Source: CAJJDF01 sp965657945
GTDB taxonomy: Bacteria; Bacteroidota; Bacteroidia; Flavobacteriales_D; CAJJDF01
Assembly: GCA_965657945.1 (NCBI GenBank)
Contig: CBFHPW010000018.1
Location: 1-47,626 of the forward strand
Reading direction: 5' to 3'
DNA length: 47,626 nt
Shown here: piece after piece, positions 1 through 8,121 of the stretch
Layout of the letters: every line of letters begins with the position of its first letter
Numbering within the stretch: the first letter of the stretch is position 1
Program-made: the position numbers and the translations under genes
Notes under the pieces: model-generated
Seen by the model: only the letters and a program-made list of their open reading frames with translations
Database searches by the model: none
Told to the model about the DNA's origin: nothing

Positions 1-1022
1 CTGTAAAAATCTTGATTATCTCGAGAAGCTAATTCATCTACATTGAAATTGTAGTTCACAATGACCCCGGCCTGAATTCCTACCCAGAGAAAGCCAACAA
101 GCTGCCTCTGGTAGTCAAGTCTCGCACGAATCTCACTTCTTCTTAATTCTAGTCCTTCAGCTTTTAGTTGTGTGTCATATAAACGATAAGAAGAACCTTC
201 AAGTTCGTACCCCGCGAGTAATATATTACGTGGATTAAACTTTCTTCGGTAATGAGCTTTTGCTGGGAATAATATTTCCGTACCCCATTTTCTGTTTTCT
301 GAGGTATAGTTATACATTACAACTGGAATATAATTAAGCTCGCCAGCACGGTAAGTTCTAGAAAGCCCAAGCCCCCATTGCAGCCTGTCGTGTGGTCTCT
401 TCCCCCAAATCAAGGTACCCGAATATTTGTTGTTTCTTAAATTAGGCGTTGTTTGGTTAGACTTGAAATCATAGTTTCCGTTCATCTCCGCAAGCAATTG
501 TAGAATTAAGAAACTAGTTTCATTCAACGGTTTAAATAAAGTGGTATTCAAATTAATACTCGTGAGGTTTTTCGAAATGGCGTCAGACAATAAATTGTGA
601 CTAGGATTTGTACCAACCTGATCGTTAATATTAATTCTAGATTGATTAATCCCTCCTCCGAGCTGCCAAACAAACTTTGAAAGCGATATCACCGGAATGT
701 TTGCATTTAATCTCAATCCGTGGTAGACCAAACCAGACGTTTGGCTGCCGGATACAGCAGAATCGGGAGCAAACCTTCCTTCAGCAGAGCTTGTGAAATC
801 ACCTCCGCTGTTCAGGTCGTAACCCAATGAAACAAACCTGTTTGGGCTCAAATCAAAGATTTTAGGACTGCAATACGTTACAATGGTTCCGACATCCTCC
901 ACATCATCATACATGCTGTAATCTTCTTCCTCTTCTTGGTAGGTGGTATCGGTTTGTCCAAATCCAATTACAGGAAGTAGAAAGAAACCAACGAGAATAG
1001 TTTTATAGGTAAAGTAGTTCAT
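1..1022 (-). CDS. Putative outer-membrane beta-barrel protein, 3'-truncated
   Basis: The frame is open from an ATG at 1022 to the left window edge (about 340 codons), so the C-terminus is missing. Residues 1-23 (MNYFTYKTILVGFF...GFGQ) look like a signal peptide ending in the GFGQ/A-type site usual for Bacteroidota. An acidic stretch (EEEEDYSMYDDVED) follows, then alternating hydrophobic/polar segments rich in Tyr, Asn and Arg, as in outer-membrane barrels. It resembles the DUF6268-type proteins of this phylum, but that assignment is from memory and weak. The DUF2147 gene ends 5 bases upstream on the same strand, so the two are probably cotranscribed. The barrel topology is inferred, and no function can be given. 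Confidence 0.6.
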   Translation of the reverse strand, partial: MNYFTYKTILVGFFLLPVIGFGQTDTTYQEEEEDYSMYDDVEDVGTIVTYCSPKIFDLSPNRFVSLGYDLNSGGDFTSSAEGRFAPDSAVSGSQTSGLVYHGLRLNANIPVISLSKFVWQLGGGINQSRININDQVGTNPSHNLLSDAISKNLTSINLNTTLFKPLNETSFLILQLLAEMNGNYDFKSNQTTPNLRNNKYSGTLIWGKRPHDRLQWGLGLSRTYRAGELNYIPVVMYNYTSENRKWGTEILFPAKAHYRRKFNPRNILLAGYELEGSSYRLYDTQLKAEGLELRRSEIRARLDYQRQLVGFLWVGIQAGVIVNYNFNVDELASRDNQDFY

Positions 1023-1027
1023 AGGAA

Positions 1028-1498
1028 TTATTTCTTTTTCTTCAGTTTAATTCTTTTCCAAGTATCTGTTCTTCCCAATGCTTTTATCCCAACATACCCT
1101 CTAATGTTAAGCACCTCTCCATCTTTGTTAATAGTAGAGCTGTAAGTACTTCCGCTTTCAGGATCGTAAATAGTGCCTCCTGTCCATTCGTTTTCACCAG
1201 AATAAACAAAATCTTTTAGCATTCTGAAGCCTCTTAACTGAACATTTCTCAAAGATTCATCCGGGTTGTTTTTATCAGTTTTTGGTTTGTTGGTTTTGGG
1301 GTCAATAGGCTCCCTTAGCCAAACAATTTTTCCAAAATATTTATTTCCAATCCTACTAATTTTTACTCGAGCTTTTCCGCTACTCGGTTCCCACAGTCCG
1401 ATTATAGCGTCTCCTTCGTCAGCGACAAAAACATTGTTAAAACTGGATAGAGTTATGGTTAAAAATAAAATAGTTGTAATGGCAATTAGTTGTTTCAT
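1028..1498 (-). CDS. DUF2147 domain secreted protein
   Basis: This 156-aa protein has an N-terminal signal peptide (MKQLIAITTILFLTITLSSF). The rest is a single DUF2147 domain: the opening IIGLWEPSSGKARVKI, the central YFGKIVWLREP, and the closing LNIRGYVGI...GRTDTWKR are characteristic. DUF2147 proteins are small secreted or lipoprotein-like proteins of unknown function, with a fold probably related to lipocalin-like barrels. The C-terminus is a lysine run (KRIKLKKKK). The downstream barrel protein starts 5 bases after this stop, which suggests a two-gene transcript. The start is set by the signal peptide. Family confidence is high; the role is unknown. Confidence 0.85.
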   Translation of the reverse strand: MKQLIAITTILFLTITLSSFNNVFVADEGDAIIGLWEPSSGKARVKISRIGNKYFGKIVWLREPIDPKTNKPKTDKNNPDESLRNVQLRGFRMLKDFVYSGENEWTGGTIYDPESGSTYSSTINKDGEVLNIRGYVGIKALGRTDTWKRIKLKKKK

Positions 1499-1794
1499 AA
1501 GTTTTGTGTTTTTGTTAATAAGACTAATTTACGATTAACTTTTTAAAAAGCACTATTGTTTTTGTAAGCAAACTGAAAAAATATACCAAACAGGTAAATC
1601 TCAAAGTTTGAACACGGGAAACGCTGTTTTTAGACGATTTAACAGGGCCTTAGGTTTGCTCACACACCTAACACTAAAAAAATTGAGTTCTTTTAATAGA
1701 AGAGATTATTTTGGGACGCCATGGTTTTTTGCTTAAAACACTGATAAACAACCCTTTAAAAAATAAAAACCATTGTTTTGAAGAAAAACCCCAA

Positions 1795-1810
1795 TGTTTC
1801 ACATGAAATA
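1795..1810. promoter_or_regulatory. parS-like site A
   Basis: The 16-mer TGTTTCACATGAAATA matches the widely conserved parS consensus TGTTTCACGTGAAACA at 14 of 16 positions. One of the two differences falls in the central CG. It is the weakest of three sites within 91 bases and the farthest from mnmG. The known role of such sites is to load ParB and mark the origin region for segregation; function here is inferred from similarity and clustering. Confidence 0.5.
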
Positions 1811-1832
1811 CTGGGGTTTTGTAAAGGTTGTT

Positions 1833-1848
1833 GGTTTCACGTGGAACA
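1833..1848. promoter_or_regulatory. parS-like site B
   Basis: The 16-mer GGTTTCACGTGGAACA matches the parS consensus at 14 of 16 positions and keeps the CACGTG core. The inner 14-mer GTTTCACGTGGAAC is one of the natural parS half-site combinations (TTTCAC on one arm, GTGGAA on the other). It lies 22 bases from site A and 21 bases from site C, so the three sites are close to evenly spaced. Confidence 0.65.
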
Positions 1849-1869
1849 ATTTGATTGAGCCTTAATTTT

Positions 1870-1885
1870 GGTTCCACGTGGAACG
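1870..1885. promoter_or_regulatory. parS-like site C, 7 bases after mnmG stop
   Basis: The inner 14-mer GTTCCACGTGGAAC (1871-1884) is a perfect palindrome and the same core form as the Pseudomonas parS sites. It is the strongest of the three sites and sits between the mnmG stop codon (1893-1895) and site B. No parA or parB gene is in this window, so any cognate ParB is encoded elsewhere. Confidence 0.7.
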
Positions 1886-1892
1886 TTTAGAG

Positions 1893-3767
1893 TTATCTTC
1901 CCAGATAGATAAGTAAGATGTTTATATCTGTTGGTTTAATCCCTGAAATCCGGGAGGCTTGTCCGATAGTTTTAGGCTGAATTGAGCTCAGCTTTTCTTT
2001 GCTCTCATTTGATAGAGAGCTAAGCTTGGTGTAGTCCATATCAGCTGGAATCTTCGTTCCTTCAAGTCTAATTATTTTGTCTGCCACATTTTGCTCTTTG
2101 GAAATGTAGCCGTTGTATTTGATTTGCACCTCTGCTTGTTCAAGCACTTCTTCAGTCAATGAATCTAATGATGTAATTTTAGAAACAAGAGTAGGCGAAG
2201 TTCCAAGAATTTCCTTGAGAGAAATATTCGGACGAGAAACGATTTTGTCGAACTTCATTTTTTGAGAAATTGTTGCACTTTTTTTGCTTTCCAATATAGG
2301 ATTGAGCGCTTCAAAATCCACGCTCGTATCTTTTAGCAGTTGAATTAAACCTTCTGTTTCTTTAATTTTTTCCTCTACTCTCTTCATTCTTTCGTCCGAG
2401 GCTAACCCAATTGCGTGCCCCCTCGGAGTTAATCGAATATCGGCATTGTCTTGTCTTAAAAGTAATCTATACTCAGCTCGTGACGTAAACATTCTGTATG
2501 GTTCTTCAGTTCCTTTTGTTATCAGGTCATCAATCAATACACCGATGTAGGATTCTGCTCGAGTCAAAATAAACTCTTCTTTACCATATCTTTTCTGATG
2601 AGAATTAATTCCTGCAACGAGTCCTTGGCAGGCAGCTTCTTCATAACCAGTTGTTCCATTTATTTGTCCCGCAAAATAGAGGTTTTCAACGAGCTTTGTT
2701 TCGAGTGTATAGGTTAATTGTGTAGGCGGAAAATAGTCGTACTCAATGGCGTATCCTGGCCTGAACATTTTCGCGTTTTCAAATCCTGGTATCAATCTTA
2801 AGGCATTAAATTGAACCTCCTCAGGAAGGGAGCTAGAGAATCCATTTACATAAACCTCGCAGGTGTCCCAACCTTCTGGCTCTACAAAGATTTGGTGCCT
2901 TGTGCGCTCCGCAAACCTATCCAGTTTGTCTTCAATCGAAGGGCAGTATCGTGGCCCTGATCCAATTATTCGTCCATTGAACAACGGAGATTTTTCGAAC
3001 CCCTTTCTTAATACATCATGAACAGCAGGATTGGTGTACGTGATGTGACAACTTCTTTGTTTTTTGAGAGGTTCGGTCGAAGTAGAGAAAGAAAATTTGC
3101 CCGGGTTGTTATCGCCTGGTTGTTCCTCCATTTTGGAATAATCTAAGCTTCTGCCGTCCACTCTTGGTGGAGTTCCTGTCTTCATTCTTCCAGCTTCAAA
3201 TCCTGCTTGGATAAGTCGCTCTGTTATGCCAGTGGAAGCTTTCTCACCTGCTCTTCCTCCTCCAAATTGCTTTTCGCCAAGGTGAATAGTTCCGTTCAAG
3301 AAAGTTCCTGCAGTAACAACAACAGAATGAGAGTAAATTTCAATGCCCATTCCTGTTATTACTCCTTCTATTTTTCCTTCATTAATAATTAAGTCGGTAA
3401 CCGTATCTTGCCAAAAATTTACATTTGGCGTATGTTCTAGCGCCATGCGCCAAGCCTCGGCAAACCGCTTCCGGTCACTTTGTGCTCGAGGACTCCACAT
3501 GGCAGGACCTTTGGATTTGTTTAATAATTTAAATTGAATTGCGGTTTGGTCTGTAATGATTCCAGAATATCCGCCTAGCGCGTCTATTTCCCTGATTATC
3601 TGGCCTTTAGCAATTCCTCCCATAGCGGGATTACAGGACATTTGTGCAATGGTTTCCATGTTCATGGTCACTAAAAGAACGCTTGAGCCTAAATTAGCAG
3701 CAGCGGCAGCAGCTTCGCAGCCTGCATGACCGCCACCTACTACAATTAAGTCGTATTTTGGATGCAT
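1893..3767 (-). CDS. mnmG: tRNA uridine-5-carboxymethylaminomethyl(34) synthesis enzyme MnmG
   Basis: MnmG (GidA) is the FAD-dependent partner of MnmE. Together they install the (carboxymethyl)aminomethyl group on the wobble uridine of certain tRNAs. The 624-aa length is normal. The dinucleotide-binding motif VVGGGHAGCEAA sits at residues 9-20, with the glycines at 11-13 and 16. Family signatures GGGRAGEKASTGITERL, MKTGTPPRVDGRSLDY, GQINGTTGYEEAACQG and MFTSRAEYRLLLRQDNAD are all present, followed by the helical C-terminal domain. A TAnnTTTG box lies upstream. ybeY precedes it by 59 bases on the same strand. mnmE is not in the window. Confidence 0.97.
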   Translation of the reverse strand: MHPKYDLIVVGGGHAGCEAAAAAANLGSSVLLVTMNMETIAQMSCNPAMGGIAKGQIIREIDALGGYSGIITDQTAIQFKLLNKSKGPAMWSPRAQSDRKRFAEAWRMALEHTPNVNFWQDTVTDLIINEGKIEGVITGMGIEIYSHSVVVTAGTFLNGTIHLGEKQFGGGRAGEKASTGITERLIQAGFEAGRMKTGTPPRVDGRSLDYSKMEEQPGDNNPGKFSFSTSTEPLKKQRSCHITYTNPAVHDVLRKGFEKSPLFNGRIIGSGPRYCPSIEDKLDRFAERTRHQIFVEPEGWDTCEVYVNGFSSSLPEEVQFNALRLIPGFENAKMFRPGYAIEYDYFPPTQLTYTLETKLVENLYFAGQINGTTGYEEAACQGLVAGINSHQKRYGKEEFILTRAESYIGVLIDDLITKGTEEPYRMFTSRAEYRLLLRQDNADIRLTPRGHAIGLASDERMKRVEEKIKETEGLIQLLKDTSVDFEALNPILESKKSATISQKMKFDKIVSRPNISLKEILGTSPTLVSKITSLDSLTEEVLEQAEVQIKYNGYISKEQNVADKIIRLEGTKIPADMDYTKLSSLSNESKEKLSSIQPKTIGQASRISGIKPTDINILLIYLGR

Positions 3768-3782
3768 GGTATCGATTTTTTA

Positions 3783-3790
3783 CAAAGATA
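3783..3790 (-). promoter_or_regulatory. Bacteroidota-type -7 box upstream of mnmG
   Basis: On the minus strand this reads TATCTTTG, a full match to the TAnnTTTG -7 element used by the primary sigma factor of Bacteroidota. It lies 15 bases before the mnmG start codon, inside the 59-base gap after ybeY, so mnmG may have its own promoter. No good TTG -33 element at the preferred distance was seen. Confidence 0.5.
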
Positions 3791-3826
3791 GAGAATAATG
3801 AATTGGAATAGTAACAAGTAGAGTTG

Positions 3827-4267
3827 TTAGATGTCATGCTCGTTTGAAAATAGTGAAATTGCCTTGTCTTCTTCTTTTCTCATCACTTTTTTTTCTGCGG
3901 TAGTTTTGTCGTTGAACCCAATTAGGTGAAGAACTCCATGGGCCATAACACGTTTCATTTCTAATAAAAAATCTACTTGAAAACTAGCTGCGTTTTCTTT
4001 TACCCTATCCACGCTAATAAATAAATCTCCAGAGATTATTCCAGCATGGGTGTAGTCAAATGTGATAATATCGGTGAGAGTGTCGTGATTTAAATGTGCT
4101 AAATTAAGTTCATGCAAATAGTCGTCTGAACAAAAGATGTAACTAATTTCACCAAGGATTTTGCCTTGTTGTTTGATCAATTCTGCGATCCACTGGCTAT
4201 ACCTTGTCTTATCGATTAGCTGAAATTCCACTGACTCAGAAAAGAAGGATATAAGGTCGTGTTGCAT
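3827..4267 (-). CDS. ybeY: rRNA maturation endonuclease YbeY
   Basis: YbeY is a metal-dependent single-strand RNase used in 16S rRNA 3'-end maturation and ribosome quality control. The 146-aa length is typical. The substrate-groove segment LTDIITFDY (residues 64-72) and the metal motif HGVLHLIGFND (110-120) are clear. In the canonical motif HGxLHLxGYDH the third metal ligand is His; here the same position is Asp120. I recall Asp at this position as common in Bacteroidota homologues rather than damage. The start codon overlaps the stop of the upstream ATPase gene (TAATG), so translation is coupled. Confidence 0.93.
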   Translation of the reverse strand: MQHDLISFFSESVEFQLIDKTRYSQWIAELIKQQGKILGEISYIFCSDDYLHELNLAHLNHDTLTDIITFDYTHAGIISGDLFISVDRVKENAASFQVDFLLEMKRVMAHGVLHLIGFNDKTTAEKKVMRKEEDKAISLFSNEHDI

Positions 4268-4683
4268 TAGGCAAAGTTAAAAATCAATTCAATTTTTTTA
4301 CCATTTTCTCGAAATTCAATTTTGTCTGCAAGTTGAATCATCAGAAAGATTCCCCTGCCATTTATTTTCTCTAAGTTTTCAGAGGCAGTAGGATCAGGTA
4401 TCTGAGTATAGTCAAAACCGGTTCCTTCGTCCGTGATGGTAAAAGAAACTCCAAAGGAGAGCAGTGCGAAGTGAACTGTTACTTTTTTTGAGTTGTCTAA
4501 TTTGTTTCCGTGTGTAATGGCATTATTCACTCCTTCCGTTAGTGCGATAATTATGTTTCCGTAAGAATCTTTTAATTTATCGCTGTGTTGAGCGAATATT
4601 TCATCTACAAAAGCATTTACTTTATTGATACTGTCTTGGTTTGAATCTAGTACTAATGTTTCTTTAATAAGTGTTTCTTCCAT
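4267..4683 (-). CDS. RsbW/SpoIIAB-like ATP-binding protein (HATPase_c_2)
   Basis: This is a 138-aa single-domain GHKL ATPase of the anti-sigma-factor/serine-kinase type. The N box ALTEGVNNAITHGN (residues 47-60, with E50 and N54), the G1 box DEGTGFD (85-91) and the G2 box GRGIFLM (109-115) are intact. Enzymes of this family phosphorylate STAS-domain antagonists or bind sigma factors. No partner sigma, STAS protein or PP2C phosphatase is nearby. The gene sits between the DUF4175 gene (3 bases upstream) and ybeY (1-base overlap), so it is firmly embedded in that operon. Its regulatory target cannot be read from the window. Confidence 0.88.
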   Translation of the reverse strand: MEETLIKETLVLDSNQDSINKVNAFVDEIFAQHSDKLKDSYGNIIIALTEGVNNAITHGNKLDNSKKVTVHFALLSFGVSFTITDEGTGFDYTQIPDPTASENLEKINGRGIFLMIQLADKIEFRENGKKIELIFNFA

Positions 4684-4686
4684 GGT

Positions 4687-7600
4687 CTATTTCGATTGAT
4701 TAAAATAATCCGTTACTCTGTTCTTGTAGTATGGGGATAAAGAACCAGGTATCGTTTTTAATAATTCAATTTCTTCTTCTTTTTGTTTCTTATACTGTAA
4801 GAATTCGTCAGGGTTACTTATTAATTGTTTTTTAACACTTTGCGATTCTCTTTTTTCGTCCATTTCTCTTTCCATTAGTGCTTTTTCCGATTTCAAAAGA
4901 CGTGTTAAAATCTCTCTTTGTCGAGATATTGTTGCTTGATCGATTTTGTTATTCACAATATCTTCTTCCACACTTTCCAGAGCTTTTTCAATTTTTTTCA
5001 ATTCATTTCCCATTCCGCTTCCATCTCCATTGAGCTCCTGACTCAATTCTTGAATAGCTTTTCGAAGCATTGCTTGCTCAGCGGCCATTTTAGCTAGCTC
5101 TTCGCTGTTTCCTTTTTCGCCTCGCCCCTCTTCTTTTCCTTTTTCACCTGCTTTTTTAAGTTTTTTTAATGCTTCTCCCGCCTTACCCTGGGCATCTTTT
5201 AGGCTTGGCATAAGGCCTGGTTTTGGATTGGATCCTCCAGGATTATTGCAACTCCCACTTCCAGGTTTCTTTTCGGCTGCAGCTTGCTTCTGTAATTGTT
5301 TCATTGCTTCGTCCAGTAGCAAAGCTAGATTATTAACTGCTGTCATCGTATATTGTTGTTGCTGAGCAGCATTTCTGGTCATTCTTTCACCAATGTAGCT
5401 CAGCGAACTGGCAATCCCCTGATTGATGTGATTCATTTCCTTGTTCACAATCGGCTGAATTTGTTCTATGCGTTTACTCAAAGCCATCAATGAGTCTTCA
5501 ATCATTTTGGCATCTGATTTAAGTTTTACTTGTTGTTGGCCTAAAGCGACATATTTTGGGTCGTTTACGTTCGTTATTTTAATTTCTGATAATACCGATT
5601 CTTGGTCAAATGAAAGAGAAAGTAAGTTTTCGAGAAGAGCTCTCAAATCCTCTAGGTTTTCTTGAGAGCTTTCTGCACTCGAAGACATCTGCTCCTTGGC
5701 TTTTGCCGCAGCTGATTTCATTTTTTCAGAGGCACCTTTCTGGCTATCGTTCGCCTTATCTTGTTTATTCTTTTCTATACTTTCAGAACTTTCTTTCATT
5801 TCCTCCTTAATTTCCTCTTTCTCCTGCTCAAGCTCGTCCAATTCTTTTTTATTCTCTAATTCGTTATTCTTTTCTTTTATCTTATCCAGTTGTTCTTCCG
5901 CCTCTATGAACTCCTCGTTTAGCTTGTCTTGCTCTTCCTTGGAATCCTCCTTTTTGTTTGCCAATTCCTCTTGCTTTTTTGCCAGTTCCTCCATTTTGTT
6001 GGCAAACTCTTCAAGCTTTTCATCCATTTCCATTTGTTTAAAAAGTTCCAGAGTTCTTTCCATTTCCTTTTTCAAATCTGTGTTTTCTAAGTCCATTTTT
6101 TCTAAAGACTGCTGAAGCTTTTTCTTATCGAGCTTCTCCATCATTTTTTCTAGTTGCTCGTATAGCTTTTCCATTTCTTCGCTATTGAGGTCTTCCATTA
6201 GTTTTTCAAGCTTTTCTTGCCGCTCCTTAGACTTTTCATTCGATTGGTCAAACTGATTTTTTTCTTCGTTTTTTTTCTTCGTTTCATTCAGCAAACTCTT
6301 ATTCTTTGAGTTCAATTCTTTTTGTTGTTGAATCAACTCTTTCATCTGTTTTTTATCTTGCCAATCTGCTTCTTTTTTGTCCAAAATAGATTTGCTCAAT
6401 TGTTTTAATTGCTCTTGAATTTTCTGTGATTTTTCAATATTTTTTTCTAGCTCATCCTTGATTGATTCACTTCGCTCCTCTTGTTTCTTATCAAATTCTT
6501 CTGCATTAGGAGCTTCCATTTTTTGAACGATAGATTTAGTAGATTTTGCTCCATTTACTCCATCGTTATCCCATACTTCAAAATAGTATTCTGCGACCTC
6601 TCCGAGCTGAAGGTCCAAGTCTTTCTGATTCCAAACATGATAAAATAGGGATTGGTTGAATCCTGAGGTAAAATCAATAGGCAAAGAGGTAAATTCACTC
6701 CTTTTTTCGCTCGAGTCTTGGTGATATTTACGAAAGTTAAATGTAAGCTTAGAAAACCCATAGTCATCTGAAATACTTCCCTTAAAATAACTAAATCGGG
6801 GCGTCAAACTATCTTGTTTTTCGGCCGCAGCAATTTGAGGAAACTCATCTTTAATTGCTTGCACAGAGAATAAAATAGAATCGGGGTTTTTCATAAAGTC
6901 ATTCTCTACTTTCAAAGAAAAAACACCGTCATTTTTTATCGTTCTAGAGGTTTGGTAATTTCCTTTTGTTGTTTCAGCTAAGGACTGTTTTTCTTTTCCG
7001 TCAAGAAAAGAAATTGCGGAAGTGTTTTTGGTATTAAATACCCAAGAAATTTTACTTCCTTCTGGGACAGAAATCTGACCTATATTCTCGTAAGATACGG
7101 CAGGGATTTTCGTGTAAGACGGAAAAGCGACACTCACCTTGTACCCCATAACGATAGGCTTTATGATAGGAGTAATTTGATAATTCTGTGAGTTAAATCC
7201 TGCAGCTCGAAAACGAAACGTTTTTTTATTCTGTACATTGTTGAACGTGTATCTAAATTCAGTTTTAGCTGTTTTCCTCAATTTAATTTCGCTCCCACCC
7301 ATTTCTAAGTACACTTCGTTTGGGATTTCATTCCCAATTATGGTGAGTGCCAGTTCAAAATCCTCGTTTTCCACAACGGTCATACTTGGGTTTGTCACTA
7401 CAAACTGAAACGGAGCAGCAGGCACAAATTCTTGGTTGTAGTTGACTATTCGATTTGTTCCATCCGTTAAAATTCGTGCATTCACAAAAAGAATAAGAAA
7501 GAAAACGAGTACAGGGAGCAAAGCAAACTTGAGGTACTTTTTGTTCCCAGAAAAGTCAATGGCCGTTAAAAATTTGATCGGTTTTAACTCTTCTATCTTT

Positions 7601-7998
7601 TGATTAATGCTATACTCTACCAATTCGTTGCTGGAGGAGTCTCCCGTTTGGATTAATTGAAGCGTGTTAAGCAACTTATCTTTTACCTCACCAAAATGAG
7701 CTCCAATAATTTTGGCTGCCGCATCGTAATCCAACACTTTCCCTAGTTTATTAAGCTTGAATAAAGGAATAGCAATGAATCGAAGAAGGGTGATTGTAGA
7801 AATAGCAAGGAAACTAAAAAAAAGAAAGCTTCTGAAAGTAGAGTTGAAATTGCCATAATATTCGAGCAAAATAAGCGACAGAAAAAACATACAAACGATA
7901 GCAAACGTATAGATTCCTCCTTTGATAAGCAGGTTTTTGTAATACTTCCTCACAAACTCATCCAGCTTCTGGATTAATATGTCTTTGTTTTTGCTCAT
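4687..7998 (-). CDS. Large membrane-anchored coiled-coil protein, DUF4175 family
   Basis: This 1103-aa protein is typical of the Bacteroidota DUF4175 family. Three hydrophobic segments lie near the N-terminus (about residues 23-45, 56-78 and 155-177). They are followed by beta-rich periplasmic-looking regions with Ig-like character to about residue 510. A very long Lys/Glu/Gln-rich coiled coil follows, containing repeats such as KKQEELANKKE. A Gly/Pro/Lys-rich patch near residue 920 (GSGSCNNPGGSNPKPG) separates the coiled coil from a second helical region. The biochemical role is unknown. It is the first gene of the minus-strand group that continues into the RsbW-like ATPase, ybeY and mnmG. 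It is divergent from mfd, sharing a 123-base intergenic region. Confidence 0.85.
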   Translation of the reverse strand: MSKNKDILIQKLDEFVRKYYKNLLIKGGIYTFAIVCMFFLSLILLEYYGNFNSTFRSFLFFSFLAISTITLLRFIAIPLFKLNKLGKVLDYDAAAKIIGAHFGEVKDKLLNTLQLIQTGDSSSNELVEYSINQKIEELKPIKFLTAIDFSGNKKYLKFALLPVLVFFLILFVNARILTDGTNRIVNYNQEFVPAAPFQFVVTNPSMTVVENEDFELALTIIGNEIPNEVYLEMGGSEIKLRKTAKTEFRYTFNNVQNKKTFRFRAAGFNSQNYQITPIIKPIVMGYKVSVAFPSYTKIPAVSYENIGQISVPEGSKISWVFNTKNTSAISFLDGKEKQSLAETTKGNYQTSRTIKNDGVFSLKVENDFMKNPDSILFSVQAIKDEFPQIAAAEKQDSLTPRFSYFKGSISDDYGFSKLTFNFRKYHQDSSEKRSEFTSLPIDFTSGFNQSLFYHVWNQKDLDLQLGEVAEYYFEVWDNDGVNGAKSTKSIVQKMEAPNAEEFDKKQEERSESIKDELEKNIEKSQKIQEQLKQLSKSILDKKEADWQDKKQMKELIQQQKELNSKNKSLLNETKKKNEEKNQFDQSNEKSKERQEKLEKLMEDLNSEEMEKLYEQLEKMMEKLDKKKLQQSLEKMDLENTDLKKEMERTLELFKQMEMDEKLEEFANKMEELAKKQEELANKKEDSKEEQDKLNEEFIEAEEQLDKIKEKNNELENKKELDELEQEKEEIKEEMKESSESIEKNKQDKANDSQKGASEKMKSAAAKAKEQMSSSAESSQENLEDLRALLENLLSLSFDQESVLSEIKITNVNDPKYVALGQQQVKLKSDAKMIEDSLMALSKRIEQIQPIVNKEMNHINQGIASSLSYIGERMTRNAAQQQQYTMTAVNNLALLLDEAMKQLQKQAAAEKKPGSGSCNNPGGSNPKPGLMPSLKDAQGKAGEALKKLKKAGEKGKEEGRGEKGNSEELAKMAAEQAMLRKAIQELSQELNGDGSGMGNELKKIEKALESVEEDIVNNKIDQATISRQREILTRLLKSEKALMEREMDEKRESQSVKKQLISNPDEFLQYKKQKEEEIELLKTIPGSLSPYYKNRVTDYFNQSK

Positions 7999-8097
7999 TT
8001 GGTTCGATTACAATTAGGTAAAAATACAGATTTTATTCCAAAAATGAGAATCATAAAAAGCAATTAGAACGAATCCACTTTTCCAAGTTGCATTTAC

Positions 8098-8105
8098 TAT
8101 CTTTG
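8098..8105 (+). promoter_or_regulatory. Bacteroidota-type -7 box upstream of mfd
   Basis: TATCTTTG matches TAnnTTTG exactly and is followed by C, as in many promoters of the phylum. It lies 16 bases before the mfd start codon, so the leader would be very short. No convincing -33 TTG at 17-23 bases was seen. Confidence 0.5.
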
Positions 8106-8121
8106 CGACAATTAACCCAGA

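Larger units (their letters stand above)
1499..1892. other. Gene-free stretch between DUF2147 gene and mnmG
   Basis: These 394 bases lie upstream of the DUF2147 gene and downstream of mnmG. The mnmG-proximal third carries three parS-like palindromes, annotated separately. A 67-codon frame on the minus strand (1674-1877) crosses all three sites and is probably non-coding. The left half is AT-rich, with no recognisable gene or RNA, and should hold the promoter of the DUF2147 operon. I found no clear terminator for mnmG apart from the palindromes themselves. Confidence 0.6.

Noticed and set aside
1674..1877. 67-codon minus-strand frame between mnmG and the DUF2147 gene
   Set aside because: It runs across all three parS-like sites, which translate as VPRE and FHVKH, and has no domain or signal peptide. 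It is better explained as non-coding DNA with protein-like chance frames.
5468..6115. Several Ser/Leu/Phe-rich plus-strand frames inside the DUF4175 gene
   Set aside because: They are antisense to a Lys/Glu-rich coiled coil, whose complement always gives Ser/Phe/Leu-rich frames; composition is the only reason they are open.
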